Below are positions 50,644 to 62,154 of a stretch of DNA of 64,000 nucleotides, in pieces (position 1 is the stretch's first letter; each line of letters begins with the position of its first letter). The DNA comes from Balanoglossus misakiensis (lineage: Eukaryota > Hemichordata), in contig CM082578.2 of the NCBI GenBank assembly GCA_040954595.2, positions 17,546,001 to 17,610,000 of the forward strand. The letters are read 5' to 3'. The notes below the pieces were generated by a model. The model had not been told where the DNA came from. It saw only the letters and a list, made by a program, of their open reading frames with translations, and made no database searches. The position numbers were made by a program, and so were the translations under genes.

Positions 50644-53600
50644 ATGGCGTTTTACAAAAAGGGGAAATTCCACCAAATTATTGTCGTCGTGAGCGCGATT
50701 TGGAGTTGCGTCGGTGGTGACTGGAAGACGCAATGCATCCGGGACTGCACTCAGCAGGTAGGACGGACCACGGTTACTAGTAACCGTGGACGGACGATAT
50801 ATGTTTGAGCGCGTCACACCCAGTCGCCCTAAGCCACACCACTGTTTCCTTTTGTTTTTACTGGCACTTAGCAATGCTGCAGTCCATATCGGGCTTTTGT
50901 GACTTTGCCCCAGTTTTTTTTTATTTCATTAAACTCCAACTTTTCGTAATGTATATCTCATTGTGACTTTATCACACAATTTAACTAACTGGCAAAGGAT
51001 GGCACTTTTTTGAGTTACTATTAACTCTACGTACAACATCAATATACCGAATCAGTAAACAAAGCAGCCCCGGTATGCGGAACAAGACAGATTTTTTTTT
51101 CAATCAGACAACTTAACAATCGACACTTGTGATAACGCATGTGCGTCGAATACACTTATTCTAAATCATGTATTTTTACTTGTTAGAAGCTGTAGATCTC
51201 TATTTCATTTCATTTCATAAACTCACTTAATTTCCCCCACACATTCTTTTGTAACACGACAGTATGATTATTGCTTCTACATGGGACGGGTATAATAGCA
51301 TGCTGTGACGCTGGCCGGGGCATGACCCAAATCTGCATATGAACGCACCTTTGAGTTCCATTCACGTCACGCGGAAAGCGGAAGTCAGCAGAATTTACGA
51401 CAAATTTTACAAGACAGAGGTCGACAGCAGCTGACGAGCTGAATGAAAGACCATTAGTCCCGCCACCAATAGCACTGTGTATATAGTTTTCGGACGCTCC
51501 CTCCACTAACGGGTTGAGAGACTTCTCCGGGTTAGCCGTAACCAACCAACCAACCAACCAACCAACCAACCAACCAACCAACCAAAATGATGGGAGACGT
51601 AAAACATCACATCTTTTTGCGAAATCTCACTACACCAACGTTTCACTCTTATCAATCTTTTTTTCCAAGGTCGGGGGATCCATATGGCCATGTAATATCA
51701 TCTATCATGGTAAGATTCAAGTTTCAAGCACCAGCCGCTCTTTTTTGAATCATTTTATTTGCGCTCAGCTATAAACGTTTTATGGTTTGATGTGCTTCGT
51801 TACAAAATAATATTTCTGTCAATTACTGTCATTACCACACTTCATCTGCTATTGTTTCAGATGAGCGGTGGTGCTCATCGGTGCCATTGTTCGAGTCGGT
51901 TGATCAGGATAAGTTGCCATCGCAACCAAATATAAGCGTCAGCGTGTATCAGGATCGGTACGATTCATATTCCGGATTTTTTCCAGCGCTGAATATCACT
52001 GTGACGGTGGACTTGGCAACAGGTATAGAAGATTAAGAGTGTCGCCCGTTTTTCTGATTGATGCCACCCTTTAATATCCTATGGCTCTATATGTATTCTT
52101 TGTCTTCGTCTATATCTCTCATGTCTGTCTCTCTCTATATATGGTTATCTCCAAAAAAACTTTCAAACTGAAGCCAATTTTGATTATACTTTCAGGGTCA
52201 TCCAATCTGAAGGGCATGATGTTTATTCTGAGCGGAATAACTGACAACAGACAATTCAAAAATACTTTTTTTTACCAAGAAATATGTCGAACATACGACC
52301 TATCCGCAGCAGACACTCGATGGAGAGATGGGGTAAGTCTCTCACACTGAATCATTCGGAATTCGGGAAACGACATTGTGCTACATAATTAAAGCGTCGG
52401 TTTTGGAATTCGCTGTCATTTTCTCATTCTCATTGACATTGTTTGACACCACCCAGGTTCCGAGAACGGTTAATTTCTACTACGACTGCTTCAAACCATT
52501 GTCGCCGGACTCAAAGTACATAGTTGATGTAATTCTGTTACCAGTAGCAACAACCGGAGAGTTGAAGATGGACTCTGCAGAAATCAGAACTCCGTGTAAG
52601 TGCTTTTCCTAATTTTACATGGCGCGCGATTAAAATGGCGGCCAGTAAATGCCCACGGAAAAGGAAGGGGCGAAGGAGGAAGGAGGGGAGGAATCCATGA
52701 CGTAATATTTGGTGTTACAGTTGACTATTTTATGCAAGCAACACATTATCATACATATTACATGTATTTCCAAGGTATTTTAACCCCCCCCCCCCCAATA
52801 TTTTTGTTTTAAGACATTTGTGCAATTAATTTTCTGCCAAACAAGTTTCATGACATTTTAATATTCTTCTCTCCAAGCCTGTGTGAAAGTTCCCGAATTT
52901 GAGGAATGTGGTGTTAACGTGGTCAGAAACGAAGACGATAACAAAGATGAAGACAACGGCTCTTGGCAACCACAAGGTTTGTCCGCGTATCCATGTCCGA
53001 GCGCACATTATTGGTATTTCAATGTGTCAGGCCAGTGTTTACATGTGTTGCCCTAACCGCGGTTGCCAGACATCTTCGGTTTGCAAACACAGAGCATTGA
53101 TTGTGTCATGTTAGGGCGTTCTCAATCAAAACTATTTAAACAAGGGATAGACAAAACTTACCGATGATCATGAACTATTAACGATTCGAAACATTGTCTC
53201 CGTTGAAAAATAACGCATTTTTTATTTTCTATCAAAGCTTCCAGTTGGGGTCCCTCGCAGTATCGCATTCGTACTGACTATGGCACAGTTTATGTGAGTT
53301 TCGATTTGCCGCCCCCGGAACTGAAATTGAATAAACTGGACTTGATGTTGTTTAAAGGAGCCGACTACGTAACCAATCAAATCATCGATGTCGCAGCGGT
53401 AAGAATGAACGATTGTTTTCTAAGTTTCGTAGTGGAATTCAACCTACATATACATAACATTAGTGTAAATGGATTCGCGAGACAGACAGACAGACAGATG
53501 TGTATCCGTATGACTCTCATTGATTTGTTTTTCTTCCACAAGGATGGCAACAAACTCACCGATGTCAGGAGTAACATCACCATGGTAACGAGGGTTTTCT

Positions 53601-54742
53601 ACAACGTGACTCCTGGAGAACACGTGCTTAAGGTAAGTGACGCTGATCATCGACCACCACACACATGCAAGCTCTTTTGCATGAGAGATACACAAACCAT
53701 GATATTGACTTGAAATCGGAGTGAACAACAAATTTCAAACATTTCAGTTTTCTATCGACAAATTTGCTTGGAGAAGGCATGCCTATAGATAAACATAATA
53801 CAATGTAATTAGCGTAATTATCTTTATGAGTTGACATGACTTTGTATGACCCATTCAACAGGTCAAAGCCATCCCGATCTCGTCGGTTGTCTGTGATGAC
53901 GATAAGCCGTGCATAGTAACGAGTTTTCCTAATTTCAACGTCATAGGTAAGCAGTGCACATTGCCTGATATTTGCTCGATTTTAAGTGAGTTCCATTAGA
54001 TTTACATCACCTAATATCTGCAAATTCTGTGTGACAGCCGATCCGTGTAAATCTGATCCTTGCGGTCGCCATGGAAACTGCAGTGCAGTGGAAGAGAGTT
54101 ACATATGTACCTGCGATGGATTTTCTTATGAAGCTAATGGAACGTGTATACATGTAGTTACTGGTAAGTTGCCATGGTTATGCGTAATATTTGAATTTCT
54201 AACTTTTCTAAATCATCAGTGATGACTCATATTCAGGCTACAACCATCAGCATACAAATTATAATGAAAACTGTCAGACAGTATGCCGAGAAATTAGACT
54301 ATACATATTGAAGGAAAGGCGAAACCGAGAAAATTATATGGGGAAACAGACTCCAAAAAAACACTCCTATAATGTAATGTTCAACTCTCATCTCCCTATA
54401 GCTACTAGTGCAGTAGATATAAACACTGAACTGCAGGAGAAAGCGTGGCGCGTCGGTGTTTTCGTGCTCACTGGTTGTTTGACTGGCGTCATCCTGCTCT
54501 ACATTATGTGGAGGTTTCGGAAAATCATTCGTGACGACACAGAAAGTGCTTCAGAAGAAGAAGATGGTAGCAGCAACTTGGAAGGAGCCCTTGGTAAGTG
54601 CAAATATTGGAAGAATGAAATGTAGCATGGCTCCTACCCATTAATAGACAAATTGGAAGGCCAGACATATCGAGACAAACAGATAGATGGATGGGTGGAT
54701 GGATGGATGGATGGATAGATGGATGGATTGATGGATGGATGG

Positions 54743-54774
<32 letters not shown>

Positions 54775-55666
54775 GTGGATGGACGGACGGACAAACAAAC
54801 AGACAGATGGATAGTTGTTATTTCAGATAGCTATTTACAAATTCGTTACAAACCTCCTGCACTTTTTCCTTTTCTTTTGCTTTACAGGTTCATCTCCCGA
54901 AGTAGTTGCCCTGATTGCAAAATCACCACGTATACTTGTAATTTATTCTAAAGATTGCAAACTTCATATCCGCGTTGTTGAAGCCATGTGTAACTTCCTG
55001 CGTCGCACACTCGGTTGTGACGTAATATCGGACTTTTGGGAACATAGCATGATTGCAAGGAAAGGCCTCGCGCCCTGGTTGGCCGACCAATTCAGAAAGT
55101 CCGAAAGAATTCTTTTCGTCGCATCCGAAGGAACCAGGCGGGAATGGGACGCGATGTGCAGTGGAGCCGCTGGCGATGCCTCGTCGGACGACGCCATGTT
55201 TAGGGTCGCCATGGACACCATCAGCGGAGATGCCAATCTCGGGGTACGTTGTGAACGCCGAGGGAACTATGTGTGCGCGTACTTCCCCTTTGCCAGCCCG
55301 GGTGACGTGCCGGACGTACTGAGAAATTTCGGCCACCCAAGCATCTACGAAATACCGCGACAATTAAAGTCCATGTATATGGAACTACTCGGTTTGCAAG
55401 AAAATTCTGCTCTCAGGGAGAGATTTGTCTGTGAAGAGCAGATACAGCGCAGCCTGAAGGAGACAATGGAAGGAACCGCTTTGCGGGAATTGATCAAGGA
55501 AATGACGAACTACGTGACTGAGAATCCAACATGGTACGACGATATACACATGCCAGAAATGTCCTCCACTTGTCAGGAGATGGATTGTTTTCCCGGAGAA
55601 ATGCCAGTCTTCGATTCTCAATATCGAGAAATTTTGAATCCCATAGACCAGGAATTTGATGTATGA
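50644..55666 (+). CDS. IL-17 receptor-like protein B: signal peptide, ectodomain, 1 EGF, TM, SEFIR
   Basis: Second member of the tandem cluster and clear paralogue of A. Twelve exons in phase: 50644-50757, 51670-51709, 51861-52022, 52196-52332, 52457-52595, 52878-52976, 53238-53398, 53543-53632, 53862-53946, 54038-54163, 54402-54593 and 54888-55666; 707 residues. Exon 1 gives a signal peptide ([16 protein letters not shown]). Exon 5 carries [20 protein letters not shown], the motif shared by all three genes. One EGF-like domain (about 344-379, [20 protein letters not shown]). TM about 402-421 ([20 protein letters not shown]) followed by an acidic stretch [15 protein letters not shown] from about 463 ([34 protein letters not shown]), then a C-terminal extension shared with A (YVTENPTW versus YVSDNPDW). 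The tail has an ITIM-like SQYREI. Poly(A) signals at 56358-56367. Confidence 0.85.
51540..51585. repeat. (CCAA)n tetranucleotide repeat in intron 1 of IL-17R gene B
   Basis: About eleven perfect CCAA units, 85 bp before the 40-nt second exon. Confidence 0.93.
54686..54790. repeat. (GATG)n tetranucleotide repeat in intron 11 of IL-17R gene B
   Basis: Around 25 GATG/GATA/GACG units between the transmembrane exon and the SEFIR exon. Slippage gives long spurious open frames on both strands. Confidence 0.93.
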
Positions 55667-57373
55667 TCATAAGTCTACAGTGACGTCGATTCTTAGGTTC
55701 TCCTCTCACGACCTTCTATCTGTCAGTGATGCAAATAATATGCAGATATTGAAATAGTCGTTTGGTGAACCACAGACAAAGTACATGGGGCGGATATTGA
55801 TTTGTGACAAACAAAAAGTTGGCCAGGTGTCGATGGCCATGTAAAGAATCATCAGAGACGCACCCACAAAAATCCTTCCAGAAGCATACGCTTCTGATTT
55901 TAATGTTGCCAGTTCTTTGCCTTTCGCTCTCAGCTGTCTTGTCAGTGGGTTTTTCTTATTTCCCTCATTTTATACCAAATTTTGTAAAGATTTTGACAGT
56001 AAGAATGACATCAGATTTTTCACATAAGACCCCGGCTGGTAGAGTTCATTTTTTGTACAGAAAGTATTATTTACGAATTTCGACTATGCTCTGGCCGCTC
56101 TCCTCGAGAGTGTAAGCACATATCCCACATTCACGTGTCATTAATGTGATAACCTTTACATTTTGTATATTCAAGAGTAGACAAGTTTCTCTGTCGAGTC
56201 CTACCTACAAGATTTTCGCGATAGGCGCTTTTTTCAGAATAAGATACCGTGATAAAACATGATCATACGACTTATTTTTCTGAAGTTGTTTAAACAATCA
56301 TAGCCGGCTATGATATGTTGAATGGAGATAAATATATACTCTTGGAGTTTATGATAAAATAAATAAAATACCAAAGAACCTTACTTGTGTGAACATGGAT
56401 ATGCGTTCATTGTCTATGTGTGCGAGAAGCCAGTCATACCTTGCTCACATGTTGACAGCCCGGGTACAGTCGTTTGACCCAAAGGTATGTGCGAGGTCTA
56501 TTTGATATTCAGCTCCTTTCTTTCACACATGCCATTGAGTCGACAATATAATGACGTCATCGCCGTCGCTCCATTCAATCACAGGTGCACTATATTGGGG
56601 TCGTTTCCTGTAGACACAGACTGTGCTGTGCTGTAGATGATCTATGAATGGAGAAACGATGGACTTTTGTAGACAGTATTGGTGAAAAGAATTACGAATA
56701 AAAGCCCATACAAACGATCTCCGAACTTAGAATTGCTTTGACGGGAAGACTTCTAGGTAAACTCTTCGGAAAGTCCTTCGTCATTACATACACGTGTTCT
56801 TCCACTAAAAGAGGAATTTCACAGTACTATCTGTTACTATCATGTGCTTCTTAATCCCATGACCGAAACCCAATACAGGCCAATACCTGCCAGTATCCTT
56901 TTTACACCTGTTATCATATTTTATCTATTATTAATACAAGGTGTATCGTCCACGATATGTCAGGGTGCGTCCCCTAATCGTTTGCAGGTGACGTGTCTGT
57001 TCTAAAAATAGCCAACGCTGCACCAGAATGTCGTACGCGACTTTGTGAGATTTGCATATCGGGGAAAACCCACTCACCTGAGCCAAAGTGAACGGCTTGA
57101 TCGTCCAACGTACGGTCATGTGGGGTGTGTTCTTGCGTTCGGGTTGGATAATCAGCGATGAGCTTCGAGACCGATATGTTTGTAAATAACGACGTCATCG
57201 GTTCCGCTTCGATGTCTCCGTATAAAGGCACGGAGTCCAGCGAGTCGTTTGTCACTCTGAAACGAAATCGTGACATCGGTAACATCGAGAGAAACTCCCT
57301 TATAAACCAAGCGTCGAATCGCGTAGTATAGTGGGAAGCACTGAGGACTGGACCGTACAACCATTGGATCGGG
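55667..57373. other. Gene B 3' UTR and spacer between IL-17R genes B and C
   Basis: Overlapping AATAAA signals at 56358-56367 end gene B. A perfect CRE-type octamer TGACGTCA is at 56552-56559 and a related ACGTCATC near 57191, about 180 bp before the gene C start. No coding exon is seen. Confidence 0.55.
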
Positions 57374-60300
57374 ATGGCGACGAGACATGTAACTGCACTT
57401 CTGTGTTTATTGGCATCTCTTCTGCACAACAGTCAGGCAGAATGGCACACGTCGTGCAAGAATCTGGACTGTAGGCAAACAGTAAGTATTATTCTCGCTA
57501 GCGTAACGTACTTTTCTCTCTCGACATGTAAGCGAAAAATATCTGTGTAAAAGTCGTCAGCAGCCAATTTACCGCTAGAAAGACACCAGCAAACCTATGG
57601 TCCCCACAACTACGTCTTTCTGGATGATGAAAAAAATCAACGACACATCAGTTGTCTTATGACAAGTTTTGTTTACATCATAGACGGTGGAAAGAGACCT
57701 GGGCATAATTTTGTGCACGGGCAAGCTTCAAGTATAGCCCAAACTACTATTTCATGAGAGGAAAGCATGAATTTATAAAAGAAACGCTGTCGTGGAGTAG
57801 CGTTAAATCTTCATGTAAGCACTATGAACAACTTGGCGACGTGATTACGACCCAGAGACTGGGTAATTGATTGGTTGTACCGGGTAATTAAATTAAAGAG
57901 GAAACGAAAATTTTCCACTGTGAACTTTGACTTAGTAGTTCTCTCGACTCGGAGCATTGAAGTAAATGAACCCGGAAAATGCTAGATAAAAAAAACATAC
58001 CGTTTGTGGTTACAAATAGGCGTATTCCCTGGAGGAACAGTGTGTACTGGCGCCGGGTTATCAATGGATAAGCCCTGCAGATGAAAACTAAGCACGTAGC
58101 TACATCAGGCGACCTGTCGTTTTCCAGTTTTTTTTTACTGTTATATATAAGGACAGACATTCAGATATATGGCTCAAGATGGTCATGAATATTAAAAGCT
58201 TCGATTATTCCATTTTTTTCAGGTAGGTTCCAGGTCACTTCCTTGTACCGTGATAAAGCAGAGAACAATAGGTAAGCATGTAGTAGTGCCTTTCTCTTTG
58301 TCTGTGCTTAGACCGAATATCCGGTACAGTATCTCGAAACATTCCCCGATAAAGCAATGTATGTCATGCCGGACAAATAGACAGTTTATACCCCACGGCC
58401 ATTCCACGCCAAAATTGTCTCTACAACTCGGAGTGGTTAAACTACGCAGTCTTTGCACCACATTTCGGCAGCTGTGACATCGATGATACACATGGCGATG
58501 TAAATATGTAATAAATATTTCTCTTTACAGATGGCAAATGTTCGGGCACTATCCCAAGTAAATATCGTGGCGGTAACCATATTCTGCCACCGCTATCCCT
58601 AGACGATATAGAGATCAACAACACCAGTGATCACTTCAGGAATTATGGAGAGTTCCCTGGCATGAACGTTTCAATCGCTGTTCCCTTGACGACAGGTACT
58701 TCAGAATACTAAAACTACTACAGAATAAAAATTAACCCGAGGGACAGCCGTTTTTCCCCCACAAAAAAACTTGGCAAATTTTTAAAGCGCATTCGATGAT
58801 GAATGAATGACTTCAAGGTTTTTTCTCCTCTGTCTCAATCTTTCAGGCTCACAGAAAGTAACCGGTATTCAAATTATACTCCGCGGCAAGAATAACAATC
58901 ACGATTATCAGTACACATATTATGACCAGGAAATCTGCCGCATTCTGGATCTGAATGACGCGGACATGACACATAGGACAGGAGTAAGTCTTTCATAATT
59001 GATGACCGAGTCGACCAACGGTGCCCGTTGTCATATTCTCGAGTTGGAATTGATTTTTTGAGGACAATTTATGATTATTTACTGGTTCTCACCTAACCAT
59101 TTGTTTTTTTAATGATTTCAGGATCCCGAAAAAGTGACCTTTTCCTATGACTGTTTGAGACCCCTATCCCCAGAGAGTATCTACGAGGTTGAAGTCAACT
59201 TGCTACCGTTTCCCCACTCTGGACAGAAACGCAGCGTCATCATCAGTGACGTCAGAACGCATTGTAAGTTTGTCACATCTTCACTACAGTGGTACCACGG
59301 TACAGTGGTATAATATAGTTGGCACACCAAAAGTCCAAAATCTTCGGATAAACTACTGCTGTTCTATAATCAAGCGATCAACTATCATGCTTTTCAGCGT
59401 CTATTATCGATGTTACCGCTCCAGTAGTTCCATTGCGATAACATGATTTTTTATCCATTTTCCCCCTATAGCTTGTAATTCCAAAAAGGCATCCGACCTA
59501 CACGAATGCTTCATACAAATGGATAAATGTAAGTTTGCAAAAATCGCACGTCTGATACACATCAGCGTGAGAACTGATAACTTTACACTAAACAGAACAT
59601 TTTTATGGACGTTTGATTTTGGCATGCTCTGGCGGGAATCCATACTGTTTGTTTTCTGTACGCCCATTCACCATTGTTGACAATTTGTCATGGCAACCCT
59701 TTTCCATCTTAAACAGATAAAGCTGTTCACTGGGGCCCGACCATTTTCGATGTCAACTTCACCCACGACAGAAACGTGTCCGTTGACTTCAACCTTCCCA
59801 ACGACAACTATGAACTGGACCAATTTCGCCTTTTTCTCTACAAAGAAAATGGAGACCTCGTCAGACATAAGGATATCATACCGGTAAATATTTAGTGATA
59901 ATTGGGAAATTATCAAACGATTTGTTATTCCGTTTACCAAGAACTTCGTCACTATATATTAAAAATTAGTTTCAGTTTGATTTTTTTGGCATTTCTGAGA
60001 TAAAATTTTGGATATTAGGTTAATTTCATTGTTTTTCATTCCCAGGGACAAGATGATATCTATGTTGTTGCGGCTTCCGATGGGAAAATGTACAGTGCAA
60101 TTCATTTTACGCCTTTCACGAACGTAGACGATGGGAAATATTTCATCAAGGTTAGTCTATGACGTCACTTTTGAGTAGCAAAGTAACCCTTCTTTGCCTA
60201 AAGGATTGAGTGAGCCTGTTCTCATCAGTGAAATTGATCACAAGTTGACACAGGAAAAGTCAAAACGGAAATAAAATTTAGCCAATATAAAAGCGCAGAA

Positions 60301-60883
60301 GAGACAAACAAATACAGTTTTGATGAACGTTTTCTCGTCTTTGATTCCAGTTGCGCCCAATCCCAACAAAAGAGGGCGTTTGCAAGTCGGTCTACGATGG
60401 CACCGAAGACTGTAAAGTGACTGTATCAGAAACATTTACCGTTAGAGGTACGTATCGCACATAGCGTGGTAACCTGACAGCAACCACTGTATGAATGTAG
60501 AACCTCCCTTCCCATTCTCCACACAGAGACCAGTATGGATACTTTTAACCTAGCTAAAGGGTCTGACCGATACTAAGACCATGCACAGAACTTGCGAATT
60601 GAACTTGAAACGGGGGGGGGGGGGGGCTTGGGTTGGTGGCGTGAAACCATTTGGAAGTGCCCTACATATATATTACTGTTTTCTGTATGTACCATCTCTT
60701 GAAACTTTTTATTTGACTCTTCTCACAGGAACAACAAATAGTGATGATAAGAAGAATAAGAAGAAGAAGGACAAGACTAAGAAGGACCGCAGAAGAAACC
60801 GTCCAGAGGGTGGCGAAAGAAAGGGACGCCGCAAAGACCGCCAAAAGGGGAAAAATAAGAAAAATAGACGAAGGGAACAATAA
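57374..60883 (+). CDS. IL-17 receptor-like protein C: secreted ectodomain with basic tail
   Basis: Third member of the cluster, predicted soluble. Ten exons in phase: 57374-57481, 58223-58271, 58531-58695, 58847-58983, 59122-59263, 59472-59528, 59717-59883, 60046-60150, 60351-60447 and 60729-60883; 393 residues. Signal peptide RHVTALLCLLASLLHNSQAE. The nine ectodomain exons match A and B in order and phase and total 1027 nt, the same as in B. Exon 4 matches B closely (YTYYDQEICRILDLNDADM against [17 protein letters not shown]). Exon 5 has FSYDCLRPLSPESIYEVEV. Exon 10 starts in phase 1, where A and B have their EGF exons, but encodes 51 residues of which 26 are Lys or Arg, then stops. No TM or SEFIR exon follows before the poly(A) signal at 61673. 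It may act as a decoy or matrix-bound cytokine binder (inference). Confidence 0.83.
60612..60626. repeat. Poly(G) run in the last intron of IL-17R gene C
   Basis: About 15 G in a row, 100 bp before the tail exon of gene C. Likely variable in length; function unknown. Confidence 0.8.
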
Positions 60884-62154
60884 TCAAGAGATTGTTTACG
60901 TGATGAACCCATAAGCGTGTGCTATTGTCTATAGAGTACATTGATCGTGTTGCTGGAAAAGACTATTCCAGGTCCTGGTTTAACTCAGAGATTGGCGGCC
61001 ATTTTGAATGTCAAATCTGAGACAATTTGGCCTTATTCATTTCATGTTGTAGTCAAACTAAACCAAGCTGCATGAAAAAGAAATACTTTAGATTAATTGA
61101 AATCGCGTAGAACCCACTAGTTTTCAATAATTTTGTCCTCTATACGAACGCAGACGGAATGATTTAGCTAGGAAATTATGGTCGTTCATGAGGACCAAAA
61201 CTTAAAAATCCCAATCCATCAGGATAAACCACTTATGTATTGCGTATCGCATTATTCATCAAATGTGGAAGAATCTCTCTTCCTTTTAACCATGCTCTTT
61301 ATCATCGCGACATCCTTTTATAATTGACTTCAATTAATAACTTTCATTTGACAACAGGCAATTTCAGATAGATTGGTATCGCGGATATTTCTTATGTTTT
61401 ATGCGTTTGCTTAGAGTGTAGATTCTTTGAGATTTATTTTCAACAAGACATTTTAATTTATTGCATGAACGTTTCCTCGTCACTATTTTAGCCTGTGACA
61501 AGTACTATATAGAAACACTAGACTTGCTGTCTTAAAAAAAATGCTTTGTTAATGTTCGAATGTAAATGACGCGCTATCAAGTTGCATTGTTAGCAAAAGT
61601 GATTTCAACATGGATATATGGTCTTATGTCGATTGTGAACTTTTAGAAATGTTTTACTCTTTGATAGAAGTTAATAAACTTACATTGATGCATGTATATG
61701 TTGATGGCACTTAAAACTTCTGTCTTAATCGGTTCATCTCATATAACTTTCCAAACCCATCATGCAGTGAGCACACATATTACACACAACACTCTGAGGT
61801 TTTAATCTTTTTTAAAAGTCATATACAATCGGTAGCAAAAGAATCATACAAAATAAAAACTAACAGTGCACACATTCGTCATATTATGCCGTTATAGTTA
61901 GTATCTAGTACGACAAACTATATTGACCGTTTGGTGGTCACTTTTCATCGTATCGCAAAACAACTTCAACGGAAGGCAGTGCCAAGTTTGTTAAAACGGC
62001 CCAGGCTTTTCCAAATAGCTGTACGTAATATGAAAAAAATTACAGGATGTCACAATACATGTCCTTCTGAAAAACTAAGATTTACTGAGAAAATAAGATT
62101 TAGAAAAGTTAACAAACTGTTTTATGGATTTATCCTACCCATTATAATTTTCTT
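60884..62154. other. Convergent 3' region of IL-17R gene C and the LRR-Ig gene
   Basis: Gene C has AATAAA at 61673-61678. On the minus strand a possible ATTAAA signal for the LRR-Ig gene is at 61801-61806, about 350 nt after its stop. No TM or SEFIR exon for gene C was found here on the plus strand, which matters for the claim that C is secreted. Confidence 0.55.

Noticed and set aside
54525-54951. Ser/His/Pro and Trp/Asp-rich frames around the GATG repeat
   Set aside because: Artefacts of a tetranucleotide repeat, which is open in all frames.
60884-62154. A hidden TM or SEFIR exon for IL-17R gene C
   Set aside because: I looked for the conserved YSKDC-like start and a hydrophobic exon in phase 1 on the plus strand and found none before the poly(A) signal; the open frame at 61931-62263 shows neither.
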